Assembly (NCBI RefSeq): GCF_001613125.1
Contig: NZ_BDBT01000023.1
Location: forward strand, 1-64,000
Direction: 5' to 3'
DNA: 64,000 bases
From: Nocardia shimofusensis NBRC 100134
GTDB lineage: Bacteria; Actinomycetota; Actinomycetes; Mycobacteriales; Mycobacteriaceae
Made by a program: the position numbers and the translations under genes. This document shows, in pieces, positions 9,051 through 17,565 of the stretch (positions are counted from its first letter, which is position 1; each line of letters opens with the position of its first letter). Under the pieces are notes generated by a model. It did not search any database. It saw nothing but the letters and a program-made list of their open reading frames with translations, and had not been told where the DNA came from.

Positions 9051-10913
9051 ATGGGCCATTACAAGAGCAATCTCCGCGATGTGGAGTTCAATCTGTTCGA
9101 GCTGCTCGAACGCGACCGGGTGCTGGGGACCGGGCCGTTCGAGGAAGTCGACGTGGACACCGCGAAGATCGCACTGCGCGAGGTCGACCGCCTCGCCCGC
9201 GAGGACCTCGCCGAATCCTTCGAAGAGGCGGACCGCCATCCGCCCGTCTTCGACGCCGCCGCGCACACGGTCGTGATCCCGCCCGCGTATGCGGCCATGT
9301 ACAAGACCTGGATGGACGCCGAGTGGTGGCGGCTGCGGGTCCTGCCGGAACTCGGCGGGACGAACGCGCCGAGCTCGCTGAACTGGGCGCTCGCCGAATT
9401 CGTGCTCGGAGCCAACCCCACGCTGTGGACCTACGTCGGATTCCCGACGGCGACCAGGGTCGTGTACCGCAACGGCACCGAACGGGACAAGAGGATCGCG
9501 CAGATCGCCGCCGAGAAGCAGTGGGGCGCGACGATGATGCTCACCGAACCCGACGCCGGCTCCGATGTCGGCGCGGGCCGCACCAAGGCGATCTCGAACG
9601 AGGACGGCACCTGGAACATCGTCGGCGTCAAGCGCTTCATCACCGCCGGAGAGCACGATCTGTCCGACAACATCATCCATCTCGTGCTCGCCCGGCCGGT
9701 GGGCGTCGAAGGCGCGGGCGGGCCGGGTACCAAGGGGCTCAGCCTCTTCCTGGTCCCGAAGTTCCACTTCGACCTCGAGACCGGTGAACTCACCGGCGAG
9801 CGCAACGGCGTCTACGTCACCAATGTCGAGAAGAAGATGGGCGTGAAGGTCTCGGCGACCTGCGAGATGACCCTCGGCGAGAACGAGCCCGCCCGCGGCT
9901 GGCTGCTCGGCGAGGTGCACGACGGCATCAACCAGATGTTCGAGGTCATCGAGGACGCTCGAATGATGGTGGGCTCCAAAGCGATCGCGACCCTGTCCAG
10001 CGGATACCTCAACGCCCTCGACTACGCCAAGATGCGCGTGCAGGGCGCCGATCTGACCCGCTCCGCCGACAAATCCGCGCCCCGGGTCACCATCACCGCC
10101 CATCCGGACATCCGCAGGTCGCTGCTCACCCAGAAGTCCTACGCCGAAGGGCTGCGCTCGCTGGTCCTCTACACCGCCTCCTGGCAGGACGAGATCGCCC
10201 TCGGCGGTGCGACGGGTGCGGACACGGCGCTTGCCGAGGCCGTCAACGAACTGCTGCTGCCCGTGGTCAAGGGCTACGGGTCCGAGCGCTCGTGGACGGT
10301 GCTGGGCACCGAATCCCTGCAGACCTTCGGCGGCTCGGGCTACCTCCAGGACTATCCGCTCGAGCAGTACGTGCGCGACGCGAAGATCGACACCGTCTAC
10401 GAGGGCACGACCGCCATCCAGGCCCAGGACCTGTTCTTCCGCAAGATCGCCAGAAACTCCGGGGCCGCCTTCGGGCATCTCGTCCGGGAGATCTCGTCGT
10501 TCGCCGATGATCCGGCCGCGGGCGCCGAGCTGGCGTTCGAGCGCGATCTGCTGCTCGAGGCGGTCGGCAGCGTCTCGGCGGTCGTGGAGAAGATGACCGC
10601 CGACCTCCTCGCCGCGCACCCGAAGGCCGAGGGCGGCGACGAGAAGAACATCTACAAGGTGGGGTTGAACGCGACGCGCCTGCTCTACATCCTGGGTGAC
10701 GTCCTGGTGGCCTGGTTGCTGCTGCGCAGCGCCGCGATCGCCCTGCGCGCCCTGGATTCCGATATCCCGACCGACGACAAGGCGTTCTACGAGGGCAAGG
10801 TCGCCGCGGCACGGTTCTTCGCCCGCAATGTGCTGCCGGGAGTCGCCGCCGAGAGCGCAATCGCCATTGCGGTGGACGATTCCGTCATGGACCTGGACGA
10901 AGCGGCCTTCTGA
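9051..10913 (+). CDS. FadE5-like long acyl-CoA dehydrogenase
   Basis: A 620-residue FAD-dependent acyl-CoA dehydrogenase of the enlarged class with an extra C-terminal domain. It closely resembles mycobacterial FadE5 (Rv0244c) from its first residues (MGHYKSNLRDVEFNLFE) through the flavin-binding MLTEPDAGSDVGAGRTKA segment to the C-terminal region with FGGSGYLQDYPLEQYVRD and DTVYEGTTAIQAQDL. The normal length is about 610. Expected to introduce the alpha-beta double bond into acyl-CoA in beta-oxidation. Start ATG 9051 has GAGAGG upstream. It is bounded by hairpins on both sides, so it is probably monocistronic. Confidence 0.92.
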   Translation: MGHYKSNLRDVEFNLFELLERDRVLGTGPFEEVDVDTAKIALREVDRLAREDLAESFEEADRHPPVFDAAAHTVVIPPAYAAMYKTWMDAEWWRLRVLPELGGTNAPSSLNWALAEFVLGANPTLWTYVGFPTATRVVYRNGTERDKRIAQIAAEKQWGATMMLTEPDAGSDVGAGRTKAISNEDGTWNIVGVKRFITAGEHDLSDNIIHLVLARPVGVEGAGGPGTKGLSLFLVPKFHFDLETGELTGERNGVYVTNVEKKMGVKVSATCEMTLGENEPARGWLLGEVHDGINQMFEVIEDARMMVGSKAIATLSSGYLNALDYAKMRVQGADLTRSADKSAPRVTITAHPDIRRSLLTQKSYAEGLRSLVLYTASWQDEIALGGATGADTALAEAVNELLLPVVKGYGSERSWTVLGTESLQTFGGSGYLQDYPLEQYVRDAKIDTVYEGTTAIQAQDLFFRKIARNSGAAFGHLVREISSFADDPAAGAELAFERDLLLEAVGSVSAVVEKMTADLLAAHPKAEGGDEKNIYKVGLNATRLLYILGDVLVAWLLLRSAAIALRALDSDIPTDDKAFYEGKVAAARFFARNVLPGVAAESAIAIAVDDSVMDLDEAAF

Positions 10914-10937
10914 GGCCTGCCGCACTGCCGCACAACC

Positions 10938-10974
10938 AACGGCGCGCTCGACCTTCGAGGTCGAGCGCGCCGTT
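10938..10974 (+). terminator. very strong terminator after FadE5-like gene
   Basis: A perfect 17-bp inverted repeat (10938-10954 and 10958-10974) with a 3-nt TCG loop, followed by GTCGTTT. It is the longest perfect hairpin in the window and also faces the end of the converging synthetase gene. Confidence 0.85.
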
Positions 10975-11167
10975 GTCGTTTCCGCCTACACCCGCCTTGC
11001 GCGCTGCCTGCTGTCCGGCGGCGGCGACCCGACCGGCATCCAGCACGGCCGTGAACTCGCGCCGCGCGGTCGGGGCGAGCGGCGATCGCCGACGCCGCGC
11101 GGCGGAGACGACCAGCGGTCGCACCCCACGAGCCGGCGAACTCGCCGCCGACCGTGCGGCGCGCAAC

Positions 11168-13318
11168 TCATCCGCGCACGTCGTCGATCCCGTCGCGTAC
11201 GATGAACAGCGCGTCGACCGCCAGAAGACCGTCGGCGGTGACCAGCAGTGGATTGACGTCCAGCGACTCGAGCCAGTCGTGGCAGGCAGCGGCAAGTCGT
11301 CCCAACCCGACGAGGAGCTCGGTGAGCTGCGCCAAGTGCCATGGCTCGGAACCCCGGTAGCCGTGCATGATCCGCAGCTCGCGGAACTCCTCGATGAGCG
11401 CCTCGGCGTCGGCACCGGTCAGCGGCGCCGGACGGCCACCGACGCGTTCGAGGACCTCGACGAGGATGCCGCCGATGCCGAGGACCACCATCGGCCCGAG
11501 CTCGCTGCCGCCCTCGACGCCGACGAGCAGCTCACCGCGCGCGGACGCCATCGGCTGCACGGCGACGGCCTCGGACAAACCGTGCCGGGTCGCGAGCGCG
11601 CGCATATCGGCCACCGCGCGGTCGAGGTCCGCCCGTGCGACGTTCAGCGCGACCGCGCCGAGTTCGGTGCGGTGCGGCACGTCGGCGAGTTTCACCGCGT
11701 ACGGGCCGTCGAAGTCCGGTGTCGCCCGCTCGTCCGCGCCGACGACGCAGTGCGGCGCGGTGGGAATGCCGAACTGCGCCAACAGGTCCATGGCCTGCGC
11801 GAACGGCAGGAACCGGCGACCGTCGGAGGTGCGGGTGACCGGTCCGGCCGGGCAGGGCAGGGCCGCCACGGGTTCGGCCTGCGGTCGTGGCCTGGCGCGG
11901 TCCCGGACGAAGGCCCCCATCGTCCGGAGTCCGCGCAGGGTTCCGCGCAGTCCGTGTCCGAGCGCCACACTGCCGTCCGTGCCGATCACCTCCTGTGCGT
12001 AGGAGCCGACCGGGCCCGCGCCCGCGGCGATCGCGACCGGCTTGCCGAACCGGCGCGCGGCGGCGGCGACATCGTCGATGAGGCGGCGGTACACGGGGGA
12101 GTCGTCGCCCTCGCCCCACATGTTGACGAACACGACCGCGTCGAGGTCGGGCGAACCGACGTAGCGGTCGACGATGTCGGTCCAGAAACTCGCGCCGAAT
12201 CCGGTGGTGTCCAAGGGGTTCGGGACCGTGATACCGGGGATGGTCGAGGCGACCCAGTCGGCGAGGGCGTCCAGCGGCGGCAGGGTGAGCCCTTCGGCCT
12301 CGGCGATGTCGTAGGCCAGGGAGGCGAAGCCGCCGGTTCCGGCGACCACGCCGAGCCGCTCGACGGAGTTCCACTTCGCCGGGTCGAGCTGATCGACGAC
12401 CGAGAGCCGGTCGACGAGTTCCTCGAGGTCGTGGGCGAGCTGGATGCCCGCGTGCCGGAAGGCGACGTCGTAGGCCCAGGAATTCCCGGCCAGTGCGCCG
12501 GTGTGGGAGGCCGCCATCTGCTGGGTGCGGCTGTTGCGCGCCAGTTTGACCGCGACGATCGGCTTACCCGCGTCGAGACAGCGGCGCGCCGCGAGGAAGA
12601 AGGACTCGGGCCTGCGGATGCCCTCGATGATCAGGCCGACGGCGGTGGTTTCCGGGTCCTCGGCCAGGAAGTCCAGGTAGTCGGCGATGTCGGTGACGGC
12701 TTCGTTGCCCGCCGAGATCAGCCGTGAGATGCCCACCCCGGTTCGCCTGGCCGCGGTGATGGCGACGCCGCCGATCATGGCGCCGCTGTGGGAGACGATG
12801 GACACCCCGCCCGCGGGCGGGTGGTAGTTCGCCGACGCGGTCAGATTGAGGCTGCGGGGAACGCTGATGTAGCCCAGGCTGTTCGGGCCGACCACTGCCA
12901 TCCCGCCTCGCTGTGCCGCAGCCGTCAGTCTGCGCTGCAACCCCTCGCCGTCCGCGCCGAGTTCGGAGAAGCCCGCGGCGTAGATGATCAGTCCGCCGCA
13001 GCCCAGCGTCGCGCATTCCTCGGCCAGCGCCACGGTCCGTTCGGCGGACATCACCGACAGCACGGCGTCGATCGGACCGGGAACCTCGGAGATCGAGGGG
13101 TAGGTCGCGGCGCCGAAGACGGTGGCCGCGGTGGGGTGGACGAAGTGCACCCGCGCGCCGCTGTCGAGGGTCGGCCGGATGAACGGCGCGACGGGGGACT
13201 TGTCGCTCAGTCCGACGATGGCGATCGTCGACGGGTTCAGCACGCGGTCGAGGGCGGACCTCGGGTTCGCGTGGGATTCCTGCGTGCGCGGGGAGCCGTC
13301 GTCCGCTAGGAGGGTCAT
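11168..13318 (-). CDS. NDP-forming acyl-CoA synthetase (acetate-CoA ligase family, ATP-grasp)
   Basis: A 716-residue protein with the order CoA-binding domain (residues about 20-150, starting LNPSTIAIVGLSDKSP), succinyl-CoA-ligase-like flavodoxin domains in the middle, and a C-terminal ATP-grasp domain (VLGIGGILVEV, SLDVNPLLV). The family makes acyl-CoA from acid, CoA and ATP, releasing ADP and phosphate via a phosphohistidine; a likely catalytic His lies in QMAASHTGALAG. Start ATG 13318 chosen because AAGGAC is about 7 nt upstream; the open frame extends 79 codons further but into the control region. Its location suggests activation of a short or branched acid product of the cluster, complementing the AMP-forming ligase at 2385. 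Confidence 0.88.
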   Translation of the reverse strand: MTLLADDGSPRTQESHANPRSALDRVLNPSTIAIVGLSDKSPVAPFIRPTLDSGARVHFVHPTAATVFGAATYPSISEVPGPIDAVLSVMSAERTVALAEECATLGCGGLIIYAAGFSELGADGEGLQRRLTAAAQRGGMAVVGPNSLGYISVPRSLNLTASANYHPPAGGVSIVSHSGAMIGGVAITAARRTGVGISRLISAGNEAVTDIADYLDFLAEDPETTAVGLIIEGIRRPESFFLAARRCLDAGKPIVAVKLARNSRTQQMAASHTGALAGNSWAYDVAFRHAGIQLAHDLEELVDRLSVVDQLDPAKWNSVERLGVVAGTGGFASLAYDIAEAEGLTLPPLDALADWVASTIPGITVPNPLDTTGFGASFWTDIVDRYVGSPDLDAVVFVNMWGEGDDSPVYRRLIDDVAAAARRFGKPVAIAAGAGPVGSYAQEVIGTDGSVALGHGLRGTLRGLRTMGAFVRDRARPRPQAEPVAALPCPAGPVTRTSDGRRFLPFAQAMDLLAQFGIPTAPHCVVGADERATPDFDGPYAVKLADVPHRTELGAVALNVARADLDRAVADMRALATRHGLSEAVAVQPMASARGELLVGVEGGSELGPMVVLGIGGILVEVLERVGGRPAPLTGADAEALIEEFRELRIMHGYRGSEPWHLAQLTELLVGLGRLAAACHDWLESLDVNPLLVTADGLLAVDALFIVRDGIDDVRG

Positions 13319-13558
13319 GAGTTGTCCTTCTGGTCGATGGTCGGGCGCCCGTCGAGCGCCTGTGCGGTATTGCGAGCTGGGGGATCGGGTGCAGAGCAGG
13401 GGACCGAGCCGTGCCTGCGGAGGTGTGCTTGCGCTCGCGGTGCGATCCACCGGGCGCCGAGCCGCTGATCGAATGCGTCGAAATCTACCACCGTGAACAG
13501 CGGTTATGGTCTGTTCTGTGGCTAAATCGGAAAAACTCCTGAGAAACTGGTTCAAAAG

Positions 13559-13587
13559 TTAGTGGTAACTATGTAAGCTCGCTCACA
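13559..13587. promoter_or_regulatory. operator/promoter motif copy 4 upstream of esterase operon
   Basis: TTAGTGGTAACTATG then TAAG and GCTCACA; 24 of 29 positions match the copy at 7524-7552. It lies 50-78 nt upstream of the esterase start in the 318-nt divergent region (13319-13636) shared with the acyl-CoA synthetase. The same region has TATGGTCTG at 13505, also found at 7222 in the other control region. Confidence 0.6.
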
Positions 13588-13636
13588 TGCCCCGGCGAAG
13601 AGGTTGCGCCGGGATTCGAAGACCCCCGGAGGACCC

Positions 13637-14533
13637 ATGGCCAGGACCGACGCACTCGTACGCGCCGAGAAGATGTATCTCGAAGGTTTTCCCGACCCGG
13701 CGACGGCGACGATCGAGGATCTGCGCGAGGCGTACGACCAGCTGATGCTGCAGTTCGCCCTGCCCGAGAACATCGAGCCGGTGGAAGGCGAGGCAGGCGG
13801 CGTTCCCGTGCTGTTCGTCACCGCGGAGGGCGCCACGCGCGACAAGGTGTTCGTGTGGTTCCACGGCGGCGGCTACTCGATGGGTAGCGCCCGGGGCTTC
13901 CAGGACCTCGGCCACACCCTCTCGCGTGCCGCCGGCGTGACCGTCGTGCTGCCCGATTACCGGCGCTCGCCGGAGCACAAGTTCCCCGCCGCTGTCGACG
14001 ACGGCGCCGCTGTCCTGTCTGCCCTGGTGTCGCAGTACGGTGCGGGCAACACCGCCGTCGGAGGCGACTCCGCGGGCGGCGGCCTCGCCCTCGCCGCGCT
14101 CACCATCCTGCGCGACAGGGGCGAATCACTGCCCACCTCGGCGGTTTTCATCTCCCCGCTGCTCGACCTCACGGCCAGTGGCGCCAGTGTGGACGAGTTC
14201 GACGGCAAGGACATCGCCGTCTCCCGGGGATCGATCCTCAACATCGGCGGCGCCTACCTACAGGGACACGACCCGAAGGACCCGCTGGTGTCGCCGTTGT
14301 TCGGCACACTCGGTGACTTGCCGCCCGCGCTGTTCATGGTCGGGTCCGGCGAGGTGCTCCTCGACGACTCCCGCCGTGCGGCGGCCGCGATCACCGCCGC
14401 GGGCGGGTCGGCGACGGTGTCGGTCTACGACGACATGGTCCACGTGTGGCCGTTGTTCTCCGCGTTCCTGCCGGAGGGCATCCAGGCCGCCGACGAGGCC
14501 GGATCGTTCGTTCGCAAGAACCTGGGGCTCTGA
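13637..14533 (+). CDS. alpha/beta hydrolase, HSL-type esterase 1
   Basis: A 298-residue esterase of the hormone-sensitive-lipase family. The oxyanion motif HGGGYSMGSA, the nucleophile elbow GGDSAGGGLAL and the C-terminal His context (DDMVHVWPLF) are all present, as in acetyl-hydrolases acting on short or bulky esters. Start ATG 13637 has GGAGG at 13627-13632. It is the first gene downstream of operator copy 4 and is followed by a double hairpin and the flavin reductase. It is clearly paralogous to the esterase at 15157. A plausible task is hydrolysis of the ester or lactone made by the Baeyer-Villiger enzyme. Confidence 0.9.
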   Translation: MARTDALVRAEKMYLEGFPDPATATIEDLREAYDQLMLQFALPENIEPVEGEAGGVPVLFVTAEGATRDKVFVWFHGGGYSMGSARGFQDLGHTLSRAAGVTVVLPDYRRSPEHKFPAAVDDGAAVLSALVSQYGAGNTAVGGDSAGGGLALAALTILRDRGESLPTSAVFISPLLDLTASGASVDEFDGKDIAVSRGSILNIGGAYLQGHDPKDPLVSPLFGTLGDLPPALFMVGSGEVLLDDSRRAAAAITAAGGSATVSVYDDMVHVWPLFSAFLPEGIQAADEAGSFVRKNLGL

Positions 14534-14534
14534 A

Positions 14535-14557
14535 CGTGGGGGCCCGTAGCCCCCACG
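14535..14557 (+). terminator. hairpin between esterase 1 and flavin reductase
   Basis: Perfect 9-bp stem CGTGGGGGC/GCCCCCACG directly after the esterase stop. Lack of a T-tract and the tandem second hairpin suggest attenuation or mRNA processing rather than full termination. Confidence 0.5.
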
Positions 14558-14566
14558 AAGCGAGCC

Positions 14567-14607
14567 ACCGCGGGCGTCACGTGCATTCGCGACGCGACGC
14601 CCGCGGT
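14567..14607 (+). terminator. second hairpin before flavin reductase
   Basis: Perfect 12-bp inverted repeat ACCGCGGGCGTC (14567-14578) and GACGCCCGCGGT (14596-14607), 17-nt loop. Together with the hairpin at 14535 it fills the gap to the next gene, leaving 30 nt for its ribosome site. Confidence 0.5.
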
Positions 14608-14637
14608 CAGACCTCCACGCACGGAAGGAAACCCGAG

Positions 14638-15126
14638 ATGTCCGATCAGCAGTCGGCCGACATCACCGCACGATTCCGCGACGCGATGGCCACGGTGTGC
14701 ACGCCGGTCGCGGTCGTGACCGCCATGGACGGCCGACGCCCGCACGGCACGACCGTGAGCGCCTTCGCCTCCCTGTCGATGTCACCACCTTCCCTGCTGG
14801 TGTCACTGGACCAGGGCTCGGAACTGTTGGGCCTGATCGTGGAATCGGGGATCTTCGGCATCAATGTCCTCGGCAGCGTGCAGTCCGCGCTCGCCGCGCA
14901 GTTCGCGCGCAAGGGCAAGGACAAATTCGGCGATGTCGCCTGGCAGCTCGACCACGGCGTGCCCCGCATCGCGGGCGTCCCGCACTGGGTGGCCGCCGAG
15001 GTGATGGACACCGCGACGGCTGCCGACCACACGATCGTGTTCGGCCGCGCACTCGCCGTGGAGAGCGAGATCGTGCCGCCGCTGACCTATCACGACCGGG
15101 TGTTCGGCACCCATGCCGCACTGTAG
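14638..15126 (+). CDS. flavin reductase, HsaB/HpaC-like
   Basis: A 162-residue flavin reductase domain protein. FRDAMATVCTPVAVVTA, the PHGTTVSAFASLSMSPPSLLVSLD core and the C-terminal LTYHDRVFGTH fragment are characteristic of small NAD(P)H:FMN reductases that feed two-component monooxygenases. The obvious oxygenase partner is the HsaA-like protein at 7673, nearly 6 kb away but under a related operator. Start ATG 14638 has GGAAGGAAA upstream. It lies between two paralogous esterases. Confidence 0.9.
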   Translation: MSDQQSADITARFRDAMATVCTPVAVVTAMDGRRPHGTTVSAFASLSMSPPSLLVSLDQGSELLGLIVESGIFGINVLGSVQSALAAQFARKGKDKFGDVAWQLDHGVPRIAGVPHWVAAEVMDTATAADHTIVFGRALAVESEIVPPLTYHDRVFGTHAAL

Positions 15127-15156
15127 GCGCGGTCGACGCTTTCCGACGAAGGACGC

Positions 15157-16083
15157 ATGGACATGACATACGTGGAACACCAGGGAACCGAGCTCCGTCG
15201 TGGCGAAGCCCTGACCCGGGCTCGGGAGTCGTTCGCCTCGGTGTTCGGCGACGGCAAACTGTCGCTGGCGCAGTTGCGCGGCAACCTCGACGCGATGATG
15301 CTCGAACCCCCACTGGCCGAGGATGTTTCGGTGCGGCAGGCCCGCATCGATGGGGTCCCTGCGCTCCGTGTCTCGGCGGGCCCGGACATCGGCGAGGACG
15401 TGCTGGTGTGGTTGCACGGCGGCGGATACGTGATGGGCAGCGCCTACGGGTATCGGCACGCCGCAGCGGCGCTGTCGCGAGCCATGGGTGCCCTGGTCAT
15501 CGTGCCCGACTATCGGCTCGCCCCCGAGTTCCCGTTCCCCGCGGCGCTGGATGACTCGACCCGGGTACTGGGCGCTGTCATCGCGGAGTTCGGCGCCGAG
15601 CACACCGTTCTCGGTGGTGACTCCGCCGGCGGCGGTCTGACCGTCGCCACTCTGATGGCGTCACGTGACAGCGGTAGCCCCTTGCCCGCGGCTGCGGCTG
15701 TCGTCTCACCCCTCGCGGACTTCACGGTGTCCGGAGCCAGCGTCGTGGCCAATCGCGACACCGACCCGATCATCACCGAACGCGACCTCGGATTGCTGGC
15801 AGCCACCTATCTCCAGGGCCACGACCGGCTCGACCCGTTCGCCTCCCCGGTCTTCGGCGAGCTGGGCGGGCTGCCGCCGATCCTGCTGCTGGCCAGCGAC
15901 AGCGAGATCCTGCTCGACGACGCCGTGCGCATCCACGAGGCGGTGCAGGCCGCGGGCGGATCGAGCACGCTGTCCATACATCCCGAGACCTGCCACGCCT
16001 GGACGCTGTTCACCGACTTCCTCCCGCAGGCGCGCGAAGGCGTCGCCGAAATCTCCGACTTCTTCGGGAAGGTTCTCCCATGA
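15157..16083 (+). CDS. alpha/beta hydrolase, HSL-type esterase 2
   Basis: A 308-residue HSL-family esterase with the oxyanion motif HGGGYVMGSAYG, nucleophile elbow GGDSAGGGLTV and C-terminal His in TCHAWTLF. It aligns along its length with the esterase at 13637 (same spacing of motifs and related HG, LQGHD and GSA/ASDSEIL segments), so the two arose by duplication. Start is ATG 15157 or 15163; AAGGA lies 3 or 9 nt upstream respectively, which slightly favours the second. Its stop overlaps the enoyl-CoA hydratase start in ATGA, so both are translated together. Confidence 0.9.
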   Translation: MDMTYVEHQGTELRRGEALTRARESFASVFGDGKLSLAQLRGNLDAMMLEPPLAEDVSVRQARIDGVPALRVSAGPDIGEDVLVWLHGGGYVMGSAYGYRHAAAALSRAMGALVIVPDYRLAPEFPFPAALDDSTRVLGAVIAEFGAEHTVLGGDSAGGGLTVATLMASRDSGSPLPAAAAVVSPLADFTVSGASVVANRDTDPIITERDLGLLAATYLQGHDRLDPFASPVFGELGGLPPILLLASDSEILLDDAVRIHEAVQAAGGSSTLSIHPETCHAWTLFTDFLPQAREGVAEISDFFGKVLP

Positions 16084-16877
16084 GCGTGCGCATCACCGAC
16101 GACGCCGCGGTGCGGCACATCCTCATCGATCGTCCCGACCGCATGAACGCGGTCGACAAGGACACACTGCGCCGACTCGCCGACGCGATCGAAAGCGCGG
16201 GCGCGGACCCCGACGTGCGGACGATCGTGCTCTCGGGAACGGGTCGAGCCTTCTGCGCCGGTGGCGACCTCGATGTCGAGGACCCGCTGTCGGTCGAGAA
16301 CACCGCGAACACCTCCGACGCCGCAACCCGCTGCGTTTCGGCGATCGTCGGCGTGCCTCGTCCGGTCGTCGCCGCGGTGCGCGGGCCGGCTGTGGGGGTG
16401 GGCGTATCACTCGCGCTGGCAGCCGATCTCACCGTCGTCCGTTCGGACGCCTTCTTCTCCATGCCGTTCACCTCGATCGGTTTGATGCCCGACGGCGGCG
16501 CCACGGCACTGGTCGCGGCCTCTGTCGGGCGCGCGGTGGCGATGCGGATGTCGCTGCTCGGCGAGCGCTTGAGCGCGGCCGACGCGGCGCGGATGGGCCT
16601 GGTGGCGGCGATGCACGAACCCGATGTCTTCGAAACCGAACTCGCGAAGCTCACCGCACGACTGAGCAGGATCTCCGCCGAATCGCTCGCCGTGACCAAA
16701 CGCGCGGTCAACGATTCGAGCCTGACCGAACTCGACGACGCCTTCGCCCGCGAGCGCGCCGGCCAGATCCGGCTGACGACGACGGACAGCTTCCGCGACG
16801 CCATCGCCGCATTCACCGCAAAACGCACCCGGCCGGAGACCGGAGAAAGAACTGGGAGTGACCATGTCGGTAGCTGA
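16080..16877 (+). CDS. enoyl-CoA hydratase/isomerase (crotonase family)
   Basis: A 265-residue crotonase-fold protein. The N-terminal IDRPDRMNAVD, the first oxyanion region SGTGRAFCAGGDLD and the second around PRPVVAAVRGPAVGVGVSLALAADLTV are all present, as is the FTSIGLMPDGGAT segment. One of the usual catalytic Glu positions is replaced by Pro/Asp in SIGLMPDGG, so hydration may be modified; many CoA-ester isomerases and hydrolases share this. ATGA overlap with the esterase and 14-nt overlap with the RibB-like gene show tight coupling in one operon. Confidence 0.88.
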   Translation: MSVRITDDAAVRHILIDRPDRMNAVDKDTLRRLADAIESAGADPDVRTIVLSGTGRAFCAGGDLDVEDPLSVENTANTSDAATRCVSAIVGVPRPVVAAVRGPAVGVGVSLALAADLTVVRSDAFFSMPFTSIGLMPDGGATALVAASVGRAVAMRMSLLGERLSAADAARMGLVAAMHEPDVFETELAKLTARLSRISAESLAVTKRAVNDSSLTELDDAFARERAGQIRLTTTDSFRDAIAAFTAKRTRPETGERTGSDHVGS

Positions 16878-17502
16878 GATCAAGCCCATGTCCCCGATCG
16901 ATGCACGACAGACCGGGCGCGCTCGCCTCGAGCAGGCCGCGGCCGATCTCGCCGCGGGCCGGTCGATCGTGTTGTTCGACCCCGCCTGCGGGGAGGCGAG
17001 TTTGGTCGCCGCCGCCGAATTCGTCACCACCGATTCGGTGTCGTTCATGGTCCGGCACACCTCGGGCTTCGTGAAAGTCGCCGTCCCGGAGGAAGACTGC
17101 GTGCGGCTGCTGCTTCCGCCGATGTGGCAGTTCGGCGGCTTCGACGCCAGTTCTGTTCCCGCCGTGACCGTGGACGCCGTGGAAGGCACCGGCACCGGCA
17201 TCTCCGCGGCCGACCGCGCGCGGACGATCAGGACCATCGCCGACCCGCGCACCGTCCCGACCGCCCTGTCCAGGCCGGGACACGTCGCTCCGATCATCGC
17301 CCGGCGCGGCGGTAGCGGCGTGGCCGAATCGGTCGTGCGACTGATGCGCGTCGCCGGACTGCGCCCGATGGCAGCCCTGTGCGAACTGGTCTCCCCGACG
17401 GACCCGACCAGGATGGCCGACGAGCAGGAGAGCGTCGATTTCGCGCGTGATCACGCGCTGACCTTCGTCTCGGTATTCGATGCGGTGATCTTCACGCATT
17501 GA
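16864..17502 (+). CDS. RibB-like protein with altered active site
   Basis: A 212-residue homologue of 3,4-dihydroxy-2-butanone 4-phosphate synthase (RibB). The fold is recognisable from VTVDAVEGTGTGISAADRA, the downstream LSRPGHVAPIIAR and the C-terminal ALCELVSP. However, the acidic metal-binding loop of true RibB (DDxxRENExD) is replaced by DPACGEASLV, and the HTEA motif that supplies the metal-binding histidine reads GSGVAES. It therefore probably does not make the riboflavin precursor and may have another role in the cluster, perhaps binding a flavin or a sugar-like ligand. ATG 16864 has GGGAG 5 nt upstream and overlaps the enoyl-CoA hydratase by 14 nt. Confidence 0.8.
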   Translation: MSVAEIKPMSPIDARQTGRARLEQAAADLAAGRSIVLFDPACGEASLVAAAEFVTTDSVSFMVRHTSGFVKVAVPEEDCVRLLLPPMWQFGGFDASSVPAVTVDAVEGTGTGISAADRARTIRTIADPRTVPTALSRPGHVAPIIARRGGSGVAESVVRLMRVAGLRPMAALCELVSPTDPTRMADEQESVDFARDHALTFVSVFDAVIFTH

Positions 17503-17565
17503 TTCCGGATTCCGAACCGCCGACCGCCGGATGCGGCCGGGCGGCACTCGTCCGAGGAGTTTGCT

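Noticed and set aside
8691..10925. 744-codon open frame on the minus strand
   Set aside because: It overlaps the HsaA-like and FadE5-like genes, whose family matches are clear; high GC keeps antisense frames open.
10973..12727. 584-codon open frame on the plus strand
   Set aside because: It is antisense to the NDP-forming acyl-CoA synthetase and has no protein-like motifs.
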